NCBI GenBank assembly: GCA_031546985.1 | Contig: JAVBJN010000019.1 | Location: forward strand, 9,852 to 73,851 | DNA length: 64,000 bases | Origin: JAVBJN01 sp031546985 | GTDB taxonomy: Bacteria; Bacteroidota; Bacteroidia; Chitinophagales; Chitinophagaceae | Direction of reading: 5' to 3' | Shown here: positions 41,816 to 52,400 of the stretch, piece by piece | Numbering within the stretch: the first letter of the stretch is position 1 | How the letters are laid out: every line of letters begins with the position of its first letter | Translations under genes and position numbers: made by a program | Notes under the pieces: model-generated | Databases searched by the model: none | Seen by the model: only the letters and a program-made list of their open reading frames with translations | Told to the model about the DNA's origin: nothing

Positions 41816-42904
41816 ATGAAAAGAATCTTGTTTGCTGCAATGATTATGAGTTGCTTAAGCGCACAGAAAGCATCGGCGCAGATCTTTACTTTTCCGCCAT
41901 ACAATACAACTCCCGGCTGTTTTGATGGCAGCAACTATACCCTCGATGTTATCGTTCAGATCGACGGCGTGCGTATAGGAACAATTTATTCCGACAATGG
42001 CAGTTCGGGCTCATTCGCGTTTGAAGTTTTATTGAGCGGTATCAACCTTATTACAGGCACCGTGGGGACTAGCGCCACCAATTTTTATACTTACACCATA
42101 ACGACTTATTCGGATAATACCAACCTGGCCAGTGGTGTCATTTCCAATAACCTCACCATGCCTATTGCCTCTGGTTCGGGCTCCAATGTATCGTTGAATA
42201 ATAACGACACTTACAATGGTTCTGCATCGGCCATGGGGCTTACCGCCAATACTACCTATTCCAGCCAATCGGTTATTGACTTGTTTGGTTTCGATAGTCT
42301 TACGCTGAATATAGCCGGGCCTTGCCTTTCTGTATCCGCATCGGGTAATTTGGGTGCTGTATTGCTGCCCATTAAACTGAAAGATTTTTATGCGACCAAT
42401 ATGGGGTCTGCGATCAATATTAACTGGGCAACGGAACAAGAAGAAAACAATGTTGGCTTTGAACTGCAAAAAAGCAGTAATGGCGGAGCGTGGGTTAAAC
42501 AGGCTTTTATTGCCAGCAAGGCTGCACAAGGAAATAGCGCTACGGCCTTGACCTACCGGTTTCAGGATGATGCACCTCATGCCGGCAATAATTTTTACAG
42601 GTTGAAACAAATGGATAACGATGGTACCTACAGCTATAGCAAAACGGCAAAAGTTCATTTTGGCGGCGCAGCTTTAAACCAAAGCCTTGCGATATATCCT
42701 TTGCCCGCTTCTGATTTTGTATACGTGTATTCGTCCGGCATTAGCCCCAATACAGCAGCAATGCTAACCGATATTACCGGTAAAGTATGCCTGCAAACGT
42801 TAGTATCATTTCCCGAAACGAAAATAGATGTATCGCATTTGCCCAATGGCACTTACCTGCTGCGGGCAGGAGATGTGGTAAGCAAAGTAGTAGTGCTGCG
42901 CTAA
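41816..42904 (+). CDS. Secreted protein with C-terminal T9SS type A sorting domain
   Basis: A 362-residue exported protein. Signal peptide 1-22 (ending ASAQ). Residues about 25-180 are beta-rich and lack a recognised domain. Residues about 185-275 (LPIKLKDFYATNMGSAININWATEQEENNVGFELQKS) are the repeat-like region common just before sorting domains. The last about 80 residues (LAIYPLPASDFVYVYSS ... NGTYLLRAGDVVSKVVVLR) are the type A T9SS sorting domain. It is exported to the surface or medium. No enzymatic motif is visible. It lies beside a T9SS-secreted phosphatase, but the repeat in between suggests separate units. Confidence 0.9.
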   Translation: MKRILFAAMIMSCLSAQKASAQIFTFPPYNTTPGCFDGSNYTLDVIVQIDGVRIGTIYSDNGSSGSFAFEVLLSGINLITGTVGTSATNFYTYTITTYSDNTNLASGVISNNLTMPIASGSGSNVSLNNNDTYNGSASAMGLTANTTYSSQSVIDLFGFDSLTLNIAGPCLSVSASGNLGAVLLPIKLKDFYATNMGSAININWATEQEENNVGFELQKSSNGGAWVKQAFIASKAAQGNSATALTYRFQDDAPHAGNNFYRLKQMDNDGTYSYSKTAKVHFGGAALNQSLAIYPLPASDFVYVYSSGISPNTAAMLTDITGKVCLQTLVSFPETKIDVSHLPNGTYLLRAGDVVSKVVVLR

Positions 42905-42905
42905 A

Positions 42906-45900
42906 TTACCCTGCACCCAACAACTGCATCAAACCAGCTTTATCCATATTGCGGAAGAAAGAAGTATCGGCCTGCACCAGGCTGCCCGACAGGTTGCGTT
43001 TCGACTCCTGCATGATGAGTATTTTTTCTTCCACGGTTTTGCGGCAGATAAGCCTTACCGCAATCACCTTTTTGTTTTGCCCAATGCGGTGAACCCGGTC
43101 TATGGCCTGGTTTTCTACCGCGGGATTCCACCAGGGATCTACGAGGTACACGTAATCGGCCATGGTGAGGTTAAGGCCGGTGCCGCCCGCTTTCAGGCTT
43201 ATGAGGAACACACGGCTTTGCGGATCGGTCTGGAAAGAATGTACTACCGCTTCGCGGTTGCGGGTACTGCCGGTAAGCATGTCGAACCCAATGCCTCTCT
43301 GCACCAGTTCTTGTTTAATAAGGTTGAGCATGCCCACGAATTGCGAGAACACCAGGATTTTATGCCCAGGTGTCTGGGCTTCGATCTGCTCCATCAGCAA
43401 ATCCATTTTGGCAGAGGGGCTGTCGGTCACTTCATCATCGCCCAGGAGGATAGGGGCGTTGCAGATCTGCCGGAGCTGGGTTAAGCCTTTGAGCACATGC
43501 ACTTGCCGCTTGCTCAGCTCATCGCCATTGGTGGCCGATATGTAATCGCGAAACTGTTTTTCGTACACATCGTAGATCTCCCGTTGCTTGGGCATCATAT
43601 CGCAGTACAATACCATTTCCGTTTTCTCTGGCAGTTCCGAAGCTACTTCTTGCTTGGTGCGCCGCAGTATAAAAGGTTTTACTTTTTGCTGTAGCGCTAC
43701 CGCCCGCTTGCTGTCTTTAAACACATCGATAGGGGTGGAGTACACATCGCGGAAATATTGTTTGCTGCCCAGTAAGCCGGGACAGGCAAACGATAACTGG
43801 CCAAAGAGGTCGAAGGTATTGTTTTCGATAGGCGTACCCGTAATCACAATCCTGTTGCGGGCTTGCAACTGCCGCACGGTTTTATACCGCTGTGTTTCGG
43901 GGTTTTTAATGTATTGCGATTCGTCGAGGAAAATGTAATTGAAGGTATAGTGTTTCAGAAAATTAATATCGGTAAGCAGGGTGCCGTATGAGGTAAGGAT
44001 CACTTCATACGCATCGAAACCTGTGGTGTCCTTAATACGGTCGGTACCGTAAATGGTGTGCAGTGTAATGGAAGGCGCAAAACGTTTCAGCTCCTGCTGC
44101 CAGTTAAAAATAAGGGTAGCGGGCACCACCAGCAGATTGGTATTCTGCTGCACTTTGCTGCGTTGTGAGAGGATAAACGCGATGATCTGAATCGATTTAC
44201 CCAATCCCATATCATCGGCCAGGCAGCCGCCAAAATTAAAGTCGTCGAGAAAGTTGAGCCAGTTTAAACCCTGTTGCTGGTAGTCGCGCAGGGTGGCCTG
44301 TAACCCTGTGGGCACAGGTACTTCACTTATACTGGTAAAACCATTCAATTGCTGGCGGTAGCGGTTAAGCTCCAGTTTCACAGGCTCGTCCAGCATGTCT
44401 TCTTCATAATGGTCGTCTATTGCCGTATAGTTGATATGCGGAATGCGCAGGGTTTCTTCATCTATGATTTCGCCCGAATCAAAATAAGCCGCAAATTTTT
44501 TCATCCACTCTTCGGGCAATATGCCCATTGTGCCATCGTCGAGCTGCACGTATTTGCTTTTGTTGCGCAGCGATTTCTGAATGTGTTTGAGCGAAGCTCT
44601 TTTGCTGCCAAATCGTACTTGTATCAATGCATTGAACCAGTTGAGGCCACTGCGCACCTTAATGTCTACTTTGGCTTTGTGCTGGTTTAGTTTATTGCCC
44701 TCCAGTTCGTTAAAGCCCAGTACCGCAATGCCATGGCTGGTCCATTCCTCAAACGCGTTCAGAAACCAGTTTTCGTCCATAAACCGGTCTTTGTGCAGGT
44801 AAAAATAATGCAGGTCGTTCTGGTACATCTGCTCTGCAAAATGCGGGTGTTGTTTCATGAGCAGCGCCGTAAAATCATTTTCCTTTTCATCATTCCGCTG
44901 CACCATAAATTCGCGGCCTTCGGTATCCAGGCCATAGATCTGCCTTTTGGTGCGGATGGGAATCTCTACATCGGCATAGCGCATGACCGGAATAATCATC
45001 ACATATTTTCCAAAGTCGGAGAGGTACACCGCTTTTTCGGTCTGGTGGTGAAAGCCTTGCTGGGCCAGCTGCTCGGCCGTAGCAGGCGGCACGTATTGGT
45101 ATTGTATGTTGATATGGTCTTCGAGCTGGTGCAACACTTTGTCTTTAAACTCCCGGTATTTGGAGGCATGCACCAGCAGGTTGTCGGGCATTTTCTTTAA
45201 CAGGTCTATAGCGCCTAAAATGGGTAATTGTGCTACCAGGTAAAGGGTGTTGCCATCTTCCAGAAAATAGGAGTAAACCAGGTTCATGTCTTTGAGTGTG
45301 CAAGCGGTGTGGTGGATGGTGAGGTGGCCGGATAGCTCATAAAAATGCCCAACCCGGTTTACCGAAAGATTTACGCTTCCGGTGTATGATTTTACCTGCA
45401 CAGGTGTTATAGACGTGGCCGTTACATTTTCGGAAACCGAATTGTCGTGCCGGTAAAAGGAATAGGTATGCGGATTGCGGACGATGGCTTTTAATGCAGC
45501 CAGGCCCGAAGCCGAACGTTTGCTATCCGGCAGGTTTTGAAACTTGCTGACGCCGCTGAAGAACTTAACATGATCGGGATCTTCTGACGACCAGATAAAA
45601 TCGAGTGGGGATAGTGGTGCCAGCGGATTTTTTGGTTTCCCTTCTTTGGTAACCGCCGCTTTGTACAGCTCCACTACCAGGTGGCCGTAGTATTTGTGCT
45701 TTTTAAGCACTACCGCTATGGCCTGGCCGTTTTCGGGTGTATGGGTTTGCGGAATCGCATCATTGGCCACATTCAGCACATCGAGCATCATACCCATTTG
45801 CTCCAGGGTAACGGGTACCAGGGCCGGTAGTTTGGCCTTAATGGTTACGCTGCGGTTTTCCCAGCGGGCTTCAAAATATTGGTCCAGGTCTGGTTCGTTT

Positions 45901-46295
45901 TCCAACCCATAATCCACAGCCTTCTTTTTAAACTCCTGGTGCCGGAGCGTGGGGTTGAAAAAAAGATTGAGCTCCGGCCTGCGCAGTATAGCCAGCAGAA
46001 TGGTCGCCTCATGCTCGCACAATAGCCCACGCTCGGCCGCACAACCACAGGACACCACCAGTTGCCCGTTTTGTTGCTGCACCGTAACCGGCGGGTAAGC
46101 CATAATAGAATTGGCGTATGCAAACACCCCTTCGTTCAAGCCCAGCTGCTCTGCCGCAATATGGGGCAATATCGATGTGTCGATATAGATGCCGTTTGGG
46201 ATGCATTGCGCCAGCCGGGTTTCCGTTAGCCCGGCAATACTGGTATGGGCAAAAACAAAATAATGGTGGCTGGTATGGGGAGGAAGGTTGTTCAT
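42906..46295 (-). CDS. SNF2/SWI2-family DNA helicase with N-terminal SWIM zinc finger
   Basis: An 1129-residue ATP-dependent DNA translocase. ATG at 46293-46295 is used; the frame extends five codons to a TTG. A SWIM-type zinc finger is at about 70-100 (SCGCAAERGLLCEH). The ATPase core is at about 640-1120: DDMGLGKSIQ (Walker A), DESQ (Walker B), TGTPIEN, then the C-terminal helicase half with VFSQF, KAGGTGLNLT and DRVHRIGQ. Such single-chain SNF2 proteins in Bacteroidota probably remodel DNA-bound proteins such as RNA polymerase; no defence-system partners are adjacent, so a housekeeping role is more likely. Its stop lies 2 nt after the convergent T9SS gene. Confidence 0.93.
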   Translation of the reverse strand: MNNLPPHTSHHYFVFAHTSIAGLTETRLAQCIPNGIYIDTSILPHIAAEQLGLNEGVFAYANSIMAYPPVTVQQQNGQLVVSCGCAAERGLLCEHEATILLAILRRPELNLFFNPTLRHQEFKKKAVDYGLENEPDLDQYFEARWENRSVTIKAKLPALVPVTLEQMGMMLDVLNVANDAIPQTHTPENGQAIAVVLKKHKYYGHLVVELYKAAVTKEGKPKNPLAPLSPLDFIWSSEDPDHVKFFSGVSKFQNLPDSKRSASGLAALKAIVRNPHTYSFYRHDNSVSENVTATSITPVQVKSYTGSVNLSVNRVGHFYELSGHLTIHHTACTLKDMNLVYSYFLEDGNTLYLVAQLPILGAIDLLKKMPDNLLVHASKYREFKDKVLHQLEDHINIQYQYVPPATAEQLAQQGFHHQTEKAVYLSDFGKYVMIIPVMRYADVEIPIRTKRQIYGLDTEGREFMVQRNDEKENDFTALLMKQHPHFAEQMYQNDLHYFYLHKDRFMDENWFLNAFEEWTSHGIAVLGFNELEGNKLNQHKAKVDIKVRSGLNWFNALIQVRFGSKRASLKHIQKSLRNKSKYVQLDDGTMGILPEEWMKKFAAYFDSGEIIDEETLRIPHINYTAIDDHYEEDMLDEPVKLELNRYRQQLNGFTSISEVPVPTGLQATLRDYQQQGLNWLNFLDDFNFGGCLADDMGLGKSIQIIAFILSQRSKVQQNTNLLVVPATLIFNWQQELKRFAPSITLHTIYGTDRIKDTTGFDAYEVILTSYGTLLTDINFLKHYTFNYIFLDESQYIKNPETQRYKTVRQLQARNRIVITGTPIENNTFDLFGQLSFACPGLLGSKQYFRDVYSTPIDVFKDSKRAVALQQKVKPFILRRTKQEVASELPEKTEMVLYCDMMPKQREIYDVYEKQFRDYISATNGDELSKRQVHVLKGLTQLRQICNAPILLGDDEVTDSPSAKMDLLMEQIEAQTPGHKILVFSQFVGMLNLIKQELVQRGIGFDMLTGSTRNREAVVHSFQTDPQSRVFLISLKAGGTGLNLTMADYVYLVDPWWNPAVENQAIDRVHRIGQNKKVIAVRLICRKTVEEKILIMQESKRNLSGSLVQADTSFFRNMDKAGLMQLLGAG

Positions 46296-46434
46296 GTAAT
46301 GGGTTTGCAACTGCGGGACCGGTGGTGGCGATCTGCTGCAATATTACGGCCTTCTTAAAAGGTAATGCGCATAAAATAAGCGGTGGGCATTTTGCTTTTG
46401 AACGGAAGGATAAGCAGGCATTTATACATTAAAA

Positions 46435-46468
46435 ATCAAGGGCAAAACGATTGTGCTTTGCCCTTGAT
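46435..46468 (-). terminator. Intrinsic terminator of the cyclic glucan synthase gene
   Basis: ATCAAGGGCAAA (46435-46446) and TTTGCCCTTGAT (46457-46468) form a perfect 12-bp stem with a 10-nt loop, 4 nt after the stop codon. In minus-strand RNA it is followed by a U-run. Confidence 0.9.
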
Positions 46469-46472
46469 GGTG

Positions 46473-49400
46473 TTAATTGGTATGTAGAACAATGTTGATG
46501 TAAACTTCGGCGGTATGGGTGTTGCCGTCATCGTTTAACGGAATGGTATTGCCCACGCCTGTAGTGTTGTCTGTTTTCCAGCGCGATGGGGTTTCATCCT
46601 GCAATTGGTAAACGGTGATGTTGTACACCGTATTGCCATACCGGAAATCTATGGTTACCGAAGGCCATTGCAGCGGGAAACAGGGTTTGAATGTTAAACG
46701 GTCTGCCTGTAACCGCAGCCCCAGCAAAGAGCTTATTAAAAACTGGTACATCCACCCGGCCGATCCGGTGTACCACGACCAGCCGCCACGCCCTTCGTGG
46801 GTTTTATTGGCATACACATCTGCCGCCATTACATAAGGTTCTGCCTTGTATACCTGAACCGCAGCTGCATCACGGGTATGATTCATAGGTAAAACGAGGT
46901 TGAACAGCTCCCATACTTTTTCGCGGTCGCCCAATTGGGCAAAGGCCATTAGTGCCCAGATGGCCGCATGCGAATACTGGCCGCCGTTTTCCCTTACGCC
47001 GGGCACATATCCTTTGATGTAACCCGGGTTGGGTCCTGTGCCATCAAACGGAGGATCGAGCAGTTGAATCAATCCCATCGATCTTTTTACAAGGTGCTGG
47101 TCCAGGGCTATCATCGCTTTTTGTTGCCTTTGCGGGGTGGCCGCGCCAGAGAGCACCGCCCAGCTTTGGGCAATGGCATCAATCCGGCAGCTTTCGTTTT
47201 GGGCAGAGCCGAGTGGTGTGCCATCATCGAAGAATGCACGCAGGTACCAATCGCCATCCCAGCTGTGGGTTTCAATATTTTGTTGCAGGGTAAGCGCTTC
47301 TTCCTGGCAGGCAGTGGCAAAAGCGTTGTCGCCAAATGCGTGGGCAATGCCTTCGAACTGCTGCAATACCGTGAAGCGGAAAAAGGCCAGCCATACGCTT
47401 TCGCCCTTGCCCTGGTTGCCTACCCGGTCCATACCATCGTTCCAGTCGCCCGATCCGATCAGGGGCAAGCCGTGCACGCCTTTCTTGTGGCCGTAGCTTA
47501 TAGCCCGCACACAGTGTTCGTACAAAGTGCCGCTCAGGTTACCACTCACCGGCAGGTCGTAAACCGAGTCTTCGTCGTGGTGCAGCAACCTGCTTTCCAG
47601 GAAGCCTACCTGGGTCTGCAACAGGTCTGTATCTCCGGTCGTGTCAATGTACCTGGCCACAACAAAGGGCAGCCAAAGCAGATCGTCGGAGCAGCGGGTG
47701 CGTACCCCACGGCCTTCTGGCGGGTGCCACCAGTGTTGTACATCTCCTTCTGCAAACTGGCGCGAAGCATTTAGCAGGATCTGCGCTTTTACCAGTTCGG
47801 GTTGGATAAAGAGCAGCGATAGCGCATCCTGCAACTGATCGCGGAAGCCAAATGCGCCGCCCGACTGGTAAAAGCCGCTGCGGGCAAATATGCGACTGGC
47901 AAGGGTTTGGTAAGTAAGCCACCCATTGGTCCATATGTTGAGCGCGGTGTCGGGACTGTTGATTTGTATGCCGGTGAGCAGGTGTGCCCAATAGCTTTTT
48001 ACATCTTCCAGCGCCTGCATTACGGCCTCGCGGTCTTCAAATTTGCGGAGCAGGATTTGAGCAGCGGGGGTGTGCGCTTCGTTGCCCAGCAGGAAAATGA
48101 TTTCTTTTTCTGCACCGTTGAGCAAGTCGAATTTAACCTGCAATGCCGCGCAGGGGTCCATACCGGCGCCGCTCCTGCCAGATAGTTTTTTGCGGTACAA
48201 TGCAATAGGATCTGACAAATTGCGGTTGCGGCCAACAAATGCAGTACGGTCAAAAGTATAACTCAGCTGCGCGCCCTCTGTTTTAAAGAATGTAACGCGC
48301 TCGGTAAAGGGCGTATTGTACCTGTTTTTGAGCAGCAGCGCGCCGGTGGTGGTATCCTGCTCGGAGGTAATGTGCATGCTGGTTTTGGTACGCAGATCGC
48401 CCATGATGATATCCATAAAACCAGTGGCAGAGAGTTTGCGCTCGCGGCCCGATTGGTTTTTGATTTTTAACACCACGAATTTGACCGGCAATGTTTTGTC
48501 TACAAACACACACATTTCGGTAGCGATGCCATGCTCGGCATGTTCAAACCGGGTGTAGCCAAAACCGTGGGTGGTAATATATGGTGCTGCGCTTTTTCTG
48601 GGGAAGGGTGCGGGGCTCCAGAAAAAACCGGATTCTTCGTCGCGGATGTAGAATGCTTCTCCGCCCATATCGCTTACCGGATCGTTGCTCCAGGGTGTAA
48701 GGCGGTATTCGTGCGCGTTAACCGCCCAGGTATAAGCCGAGCCGCTTTCTGACACAACGGTACCAAAGTCGGGATTGGCTATCACATTTGCCCAGGGGGC
48801 AGGGGTAGGCGCACCGGGTGTGGTAATGATTTTATATTCTTTGCCATCGGGGGTAAATCCGCCGGTGCCATTAAAGTACAGCAGCCCGGCAGGGAGTGTT
48901 ACCTCCTGTGGCAGATCTGGCGTGGCCGGCGGTTTGGATTCCAGCAACGGCGGCACAATGTGTTCGGTAAAAGTGCGGTTTACCTGCTCGGTAAGTGTGC
49001 CTTTATCGTCCTGGATAATAATGCGGGCTATGCTGGCAAAGAGTATGCGGTCTTCCGGCGAAAGCTGGTCGGCCGATTTTACAAAAATGCTACCAGGCTT
49101 GTTGTACACCTGGTGGTTTACGGCTTCGGCGGTGATGAGGCCTAAGATCTGATCTTGCAGCAGCTGGCGGTAGGTACCGTGGTCTTCGTTCCAGATTACA
49201 AGATCTACATCCAGTCCTTTTAACCGCCAATAGGCATGGGCCTGCACCATTTGCCGCACCAGCTCTATGTTTTCGGGATCGTAAATATGGAGCAGCACAA
49301 TGGGAATATCGCCGGAGATGGAATGGCTCCATAAGCCCGACTGTCCCCGGAAATTGCTTTGGATAATACCCGGCTCGGCCCGGAAAGCAGCGTGCGGATA

Positions 49401-52400
49401 AATCAGGTAAGCCGCCAGCCGGTCGTAGAGCTGGGCCTCTGCCTCTGTAGCGTTGATCTGGCGCAGGAGTACCTGGCTGTGCGTCCACGACAATTCAAAA
49501 GCACGGTTTTTAAGGTGTTGGTCGCGGTATTTGTGCATCAGGTTTTCGCAACCCATTTTCGATTCGCTCATACCATATACCAGGTCTATGGTAGCGGTGT
49601 GGTTGGGTTTGATGCTGATGCGGAAACGGATAGCGGCCACCGGATCGAGCACTGCACCTTCGCTACCGGATAGTTCGGCTTCGTCCATAGCCAGCGGATG
49701 CACCAGGGTGCGGCTACGGCCGGTAAAGCGCATGCGGTCGGTTTCGTACGATACCGATTCGGTAGAAGCGCCGTGCACATTCATGAGGTGAAACATCCAG
49801 GGTGGCTGCTCCTCTGCCGAGCGGGGACGGCGGGTGCAAACGATGGCTCTTTGCTCCGGCAATATTTCGGTTTGTACAAACAGGTTGCTGAATGCCGGGT
49901 GCGCTTCATCTGCCGCCTGGGCTGCAAGCACCACCTCGGCATAACTGGTAATTTCCAGCACTTTAACCGATTGGGTACGGTTGGTAATCCTGATGCGCCG
50001 CATTTCGGTATCATCTTCCGGCGAAATCACAATTTCTGTGCGGGTATCAAAACCATCGTCCTGGCGGTGAAATTCAATATGGCCGTGGGCATAGGTTACC
50101 TCATAGTGCTTGGCCGGTTGCAGGGTGGGCTGGTAGGTATTGGACCAGAACTTGCCGGTATCTACATCTTTAATGTAACAGAATATGCCCTTGTTGTCTT
50201 TGGTTATGTCTTCTCTCCACCGGGTTACCGCAATGTCTTTCCAGCGGCTGTAACCACCACCGGAGTTGGTCACCATAACCTGGTACCGGCCATTGCCCAG
50301 CAACTGGATTTCGGGAGTGGGTGTGTTGGGCGTATTGGTTTTGCGCACCGGCACATCGGCAGTGTGGGTATGGGTCTCCTGCACATCGGCAGTGTGGGCA
50401 TAAAAGAGTGTGGCGCGTGGAATGCGCTCCTGCAACAGCAATAACGTGGCCTGGAACCGGAGTTCTGACACAAACCGCTGCTGCATGGGTTTATTGAGCA
50501 GGAGGTAAGCGAGCGATAGCAGGCTCATACCCTGGTGGTGCACCATGTATGACCGCACAATGGTGTGGTCTTTGCCCCTGGGTAAACGGGCCGAGGTATA
50601 ATCTACGGCTTCGTAGAAACCGAACCGCCCTTCAAACCCTTCATGAGCCATGAGCTGTAGGTTGGCGCAGGCTTTAGCGGGCAGCACCATCAGGGCCAGC
50701 ATGGTGGCGTAGGGTGCAATTACAAGATCTTCTTCGAGGCCGCGTTTAAGCCCCAGGCCCGGTACGCCAAATGCACGGTACTGGTAATTGAGGTTGGTAT
50801 CGACCATATTGTAGGCCGATTCTGAAATGCCCCAGGGAATAGCGCGTTGGGTGGCGTACTCAATTTGTCTTTTTACCGTGGCCTTGCTGGTTTGTTGCAG
50901 CAGGGTGTTGTCGAAAGAGGGCATAATGAGTTGCGGCATCAGGTACTCGAACATGGAGCCGCTCCAAGATAATAAAATAGGATCGCCGCCGGAGTTGGTC
51001 AGTAAGCGGCCCAGCGCAAACCAGCTTTCCTGCGGTAGTTTGCCTTGTGCGATGCCTACAAAAATACCCAGCCGGGCCTCCGATGCCAGCAGGTCGTAAT
51101 AACTATCGTCTTTGCGCTGGTGGTCTACATTATAGCCAATGCGCAGCAGGCTGGTCGATTTGTCCAGCAGGAAATCGTAAGCCACATCGCTCAGCTGTTC
51201 GCATTGGGCGGTAAGCTCGTTCAGCAGCATTATCCTTTCCTGGGCTTCGTCGCTGCCCTGTACCAGGTATTGCTTCATTTGGGTGAGCCATGTTATTTGC
51301 TGCGGGTCGGTAGTTTGCTGCGTGTAATGGGTAAGAATGGGTACCAGCTCCTCCTGCATATTGCTCAACGCTGTCAATGAGGGTATAGATTCTACCGCAG
51401 ACAGCCGCCCAAAAGCTGCCGGCACCGGAAGTAAACTGCTCCACGGAATCAATGCTGCCAGGTCTTCGCTAATATTCGTGATCTGGTTTTGCAGTCTTTG
51501 CGACCACTGCAGCACATCGGGCTCATGCCCGTTTTCCTGTGTAGTCAACTGCTGCGCCATAAAAAGGAGCTGTGTCGTCTTTTCATGAAAAGCAATCAGC
51601 GAACCGGTTTCGTCTGTATTGTTGTGCAGCAGGTCGAGCAAGGCGGTAATGGCCTCGGTGTGGTGTTTTTTGTGCAGCGTAAGCAGGATTTGCGCTGTTG
51701 TTTGAAGGCCGTCAAAAATACGGTTGTCAAAAACCGGTTGGTTGGGCAATGTTAGTAATCCCTGCCGCAGCGTAAGCAGGTGACCAGCAAGGTTGCCGCT
51801 GTCTACCGTAGATACATAGCGGGGTTGCAACGGCAGTAGCGATAAGGTATCGTACCAGTTGTAGAAGTGCCCCCGGTACCGCTCCAGTTGCAACATCGAT
51901 TGCAAGGTTTGGCGGCAGCGTTGTATAAGCTCACCTCCGGCAATGTAACCAAAGTCGTAAGCCGTAAGATTGGCCAGCAGCGCAAGCCCCATATTGGTGG
52001 GCGAAGTGCGGTGCGCTATAACGGGTTCTGGTTGCTCCTGGAAATTATCGGGTGGCAGCCAGTTTTCCGAAGCCGTTACAAATTGCTCAAAAAACGACCA
52101 GGTTTTGCGGGCGGCCTGGTGTAAAAAAACAGTTTGTTCTATGGGGAGATCTATTTCTTCTGCTGCTTCGGGTTTGCTCAGGTACCAGGCTATAGATGGC
52201 GAGAAAAACCAAAGCAGCAGGAAAGGCGTTGCAACTGGCAGTGCCTGCGGATGCAGGTAACATAAAGTGCCAATGGTGGCTACCGAGATAAAAGGGCCTA
52301 CCCACATGGCACGGTACATGGCCCATACCGAGTGCGGGGCATGGTTAGATGCTGCTGCAGAGGTAGTCCATTGCAGCAGGTGCTTGCGCGATATGAGCAT

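Noticed and set aside
42906..46295. SNF2 helicase as part of a phage-defence system
   Set aside because: Neighbours are a T9SS cargo gene and a glucan synthase; no nuclease or other defence partner is next to it.
46296..46310. TTG start for the SNF2 gene
   Set aside because: ATG at 46293-46295 is in frame and only five codons downstream; no reason to prefer TTG.
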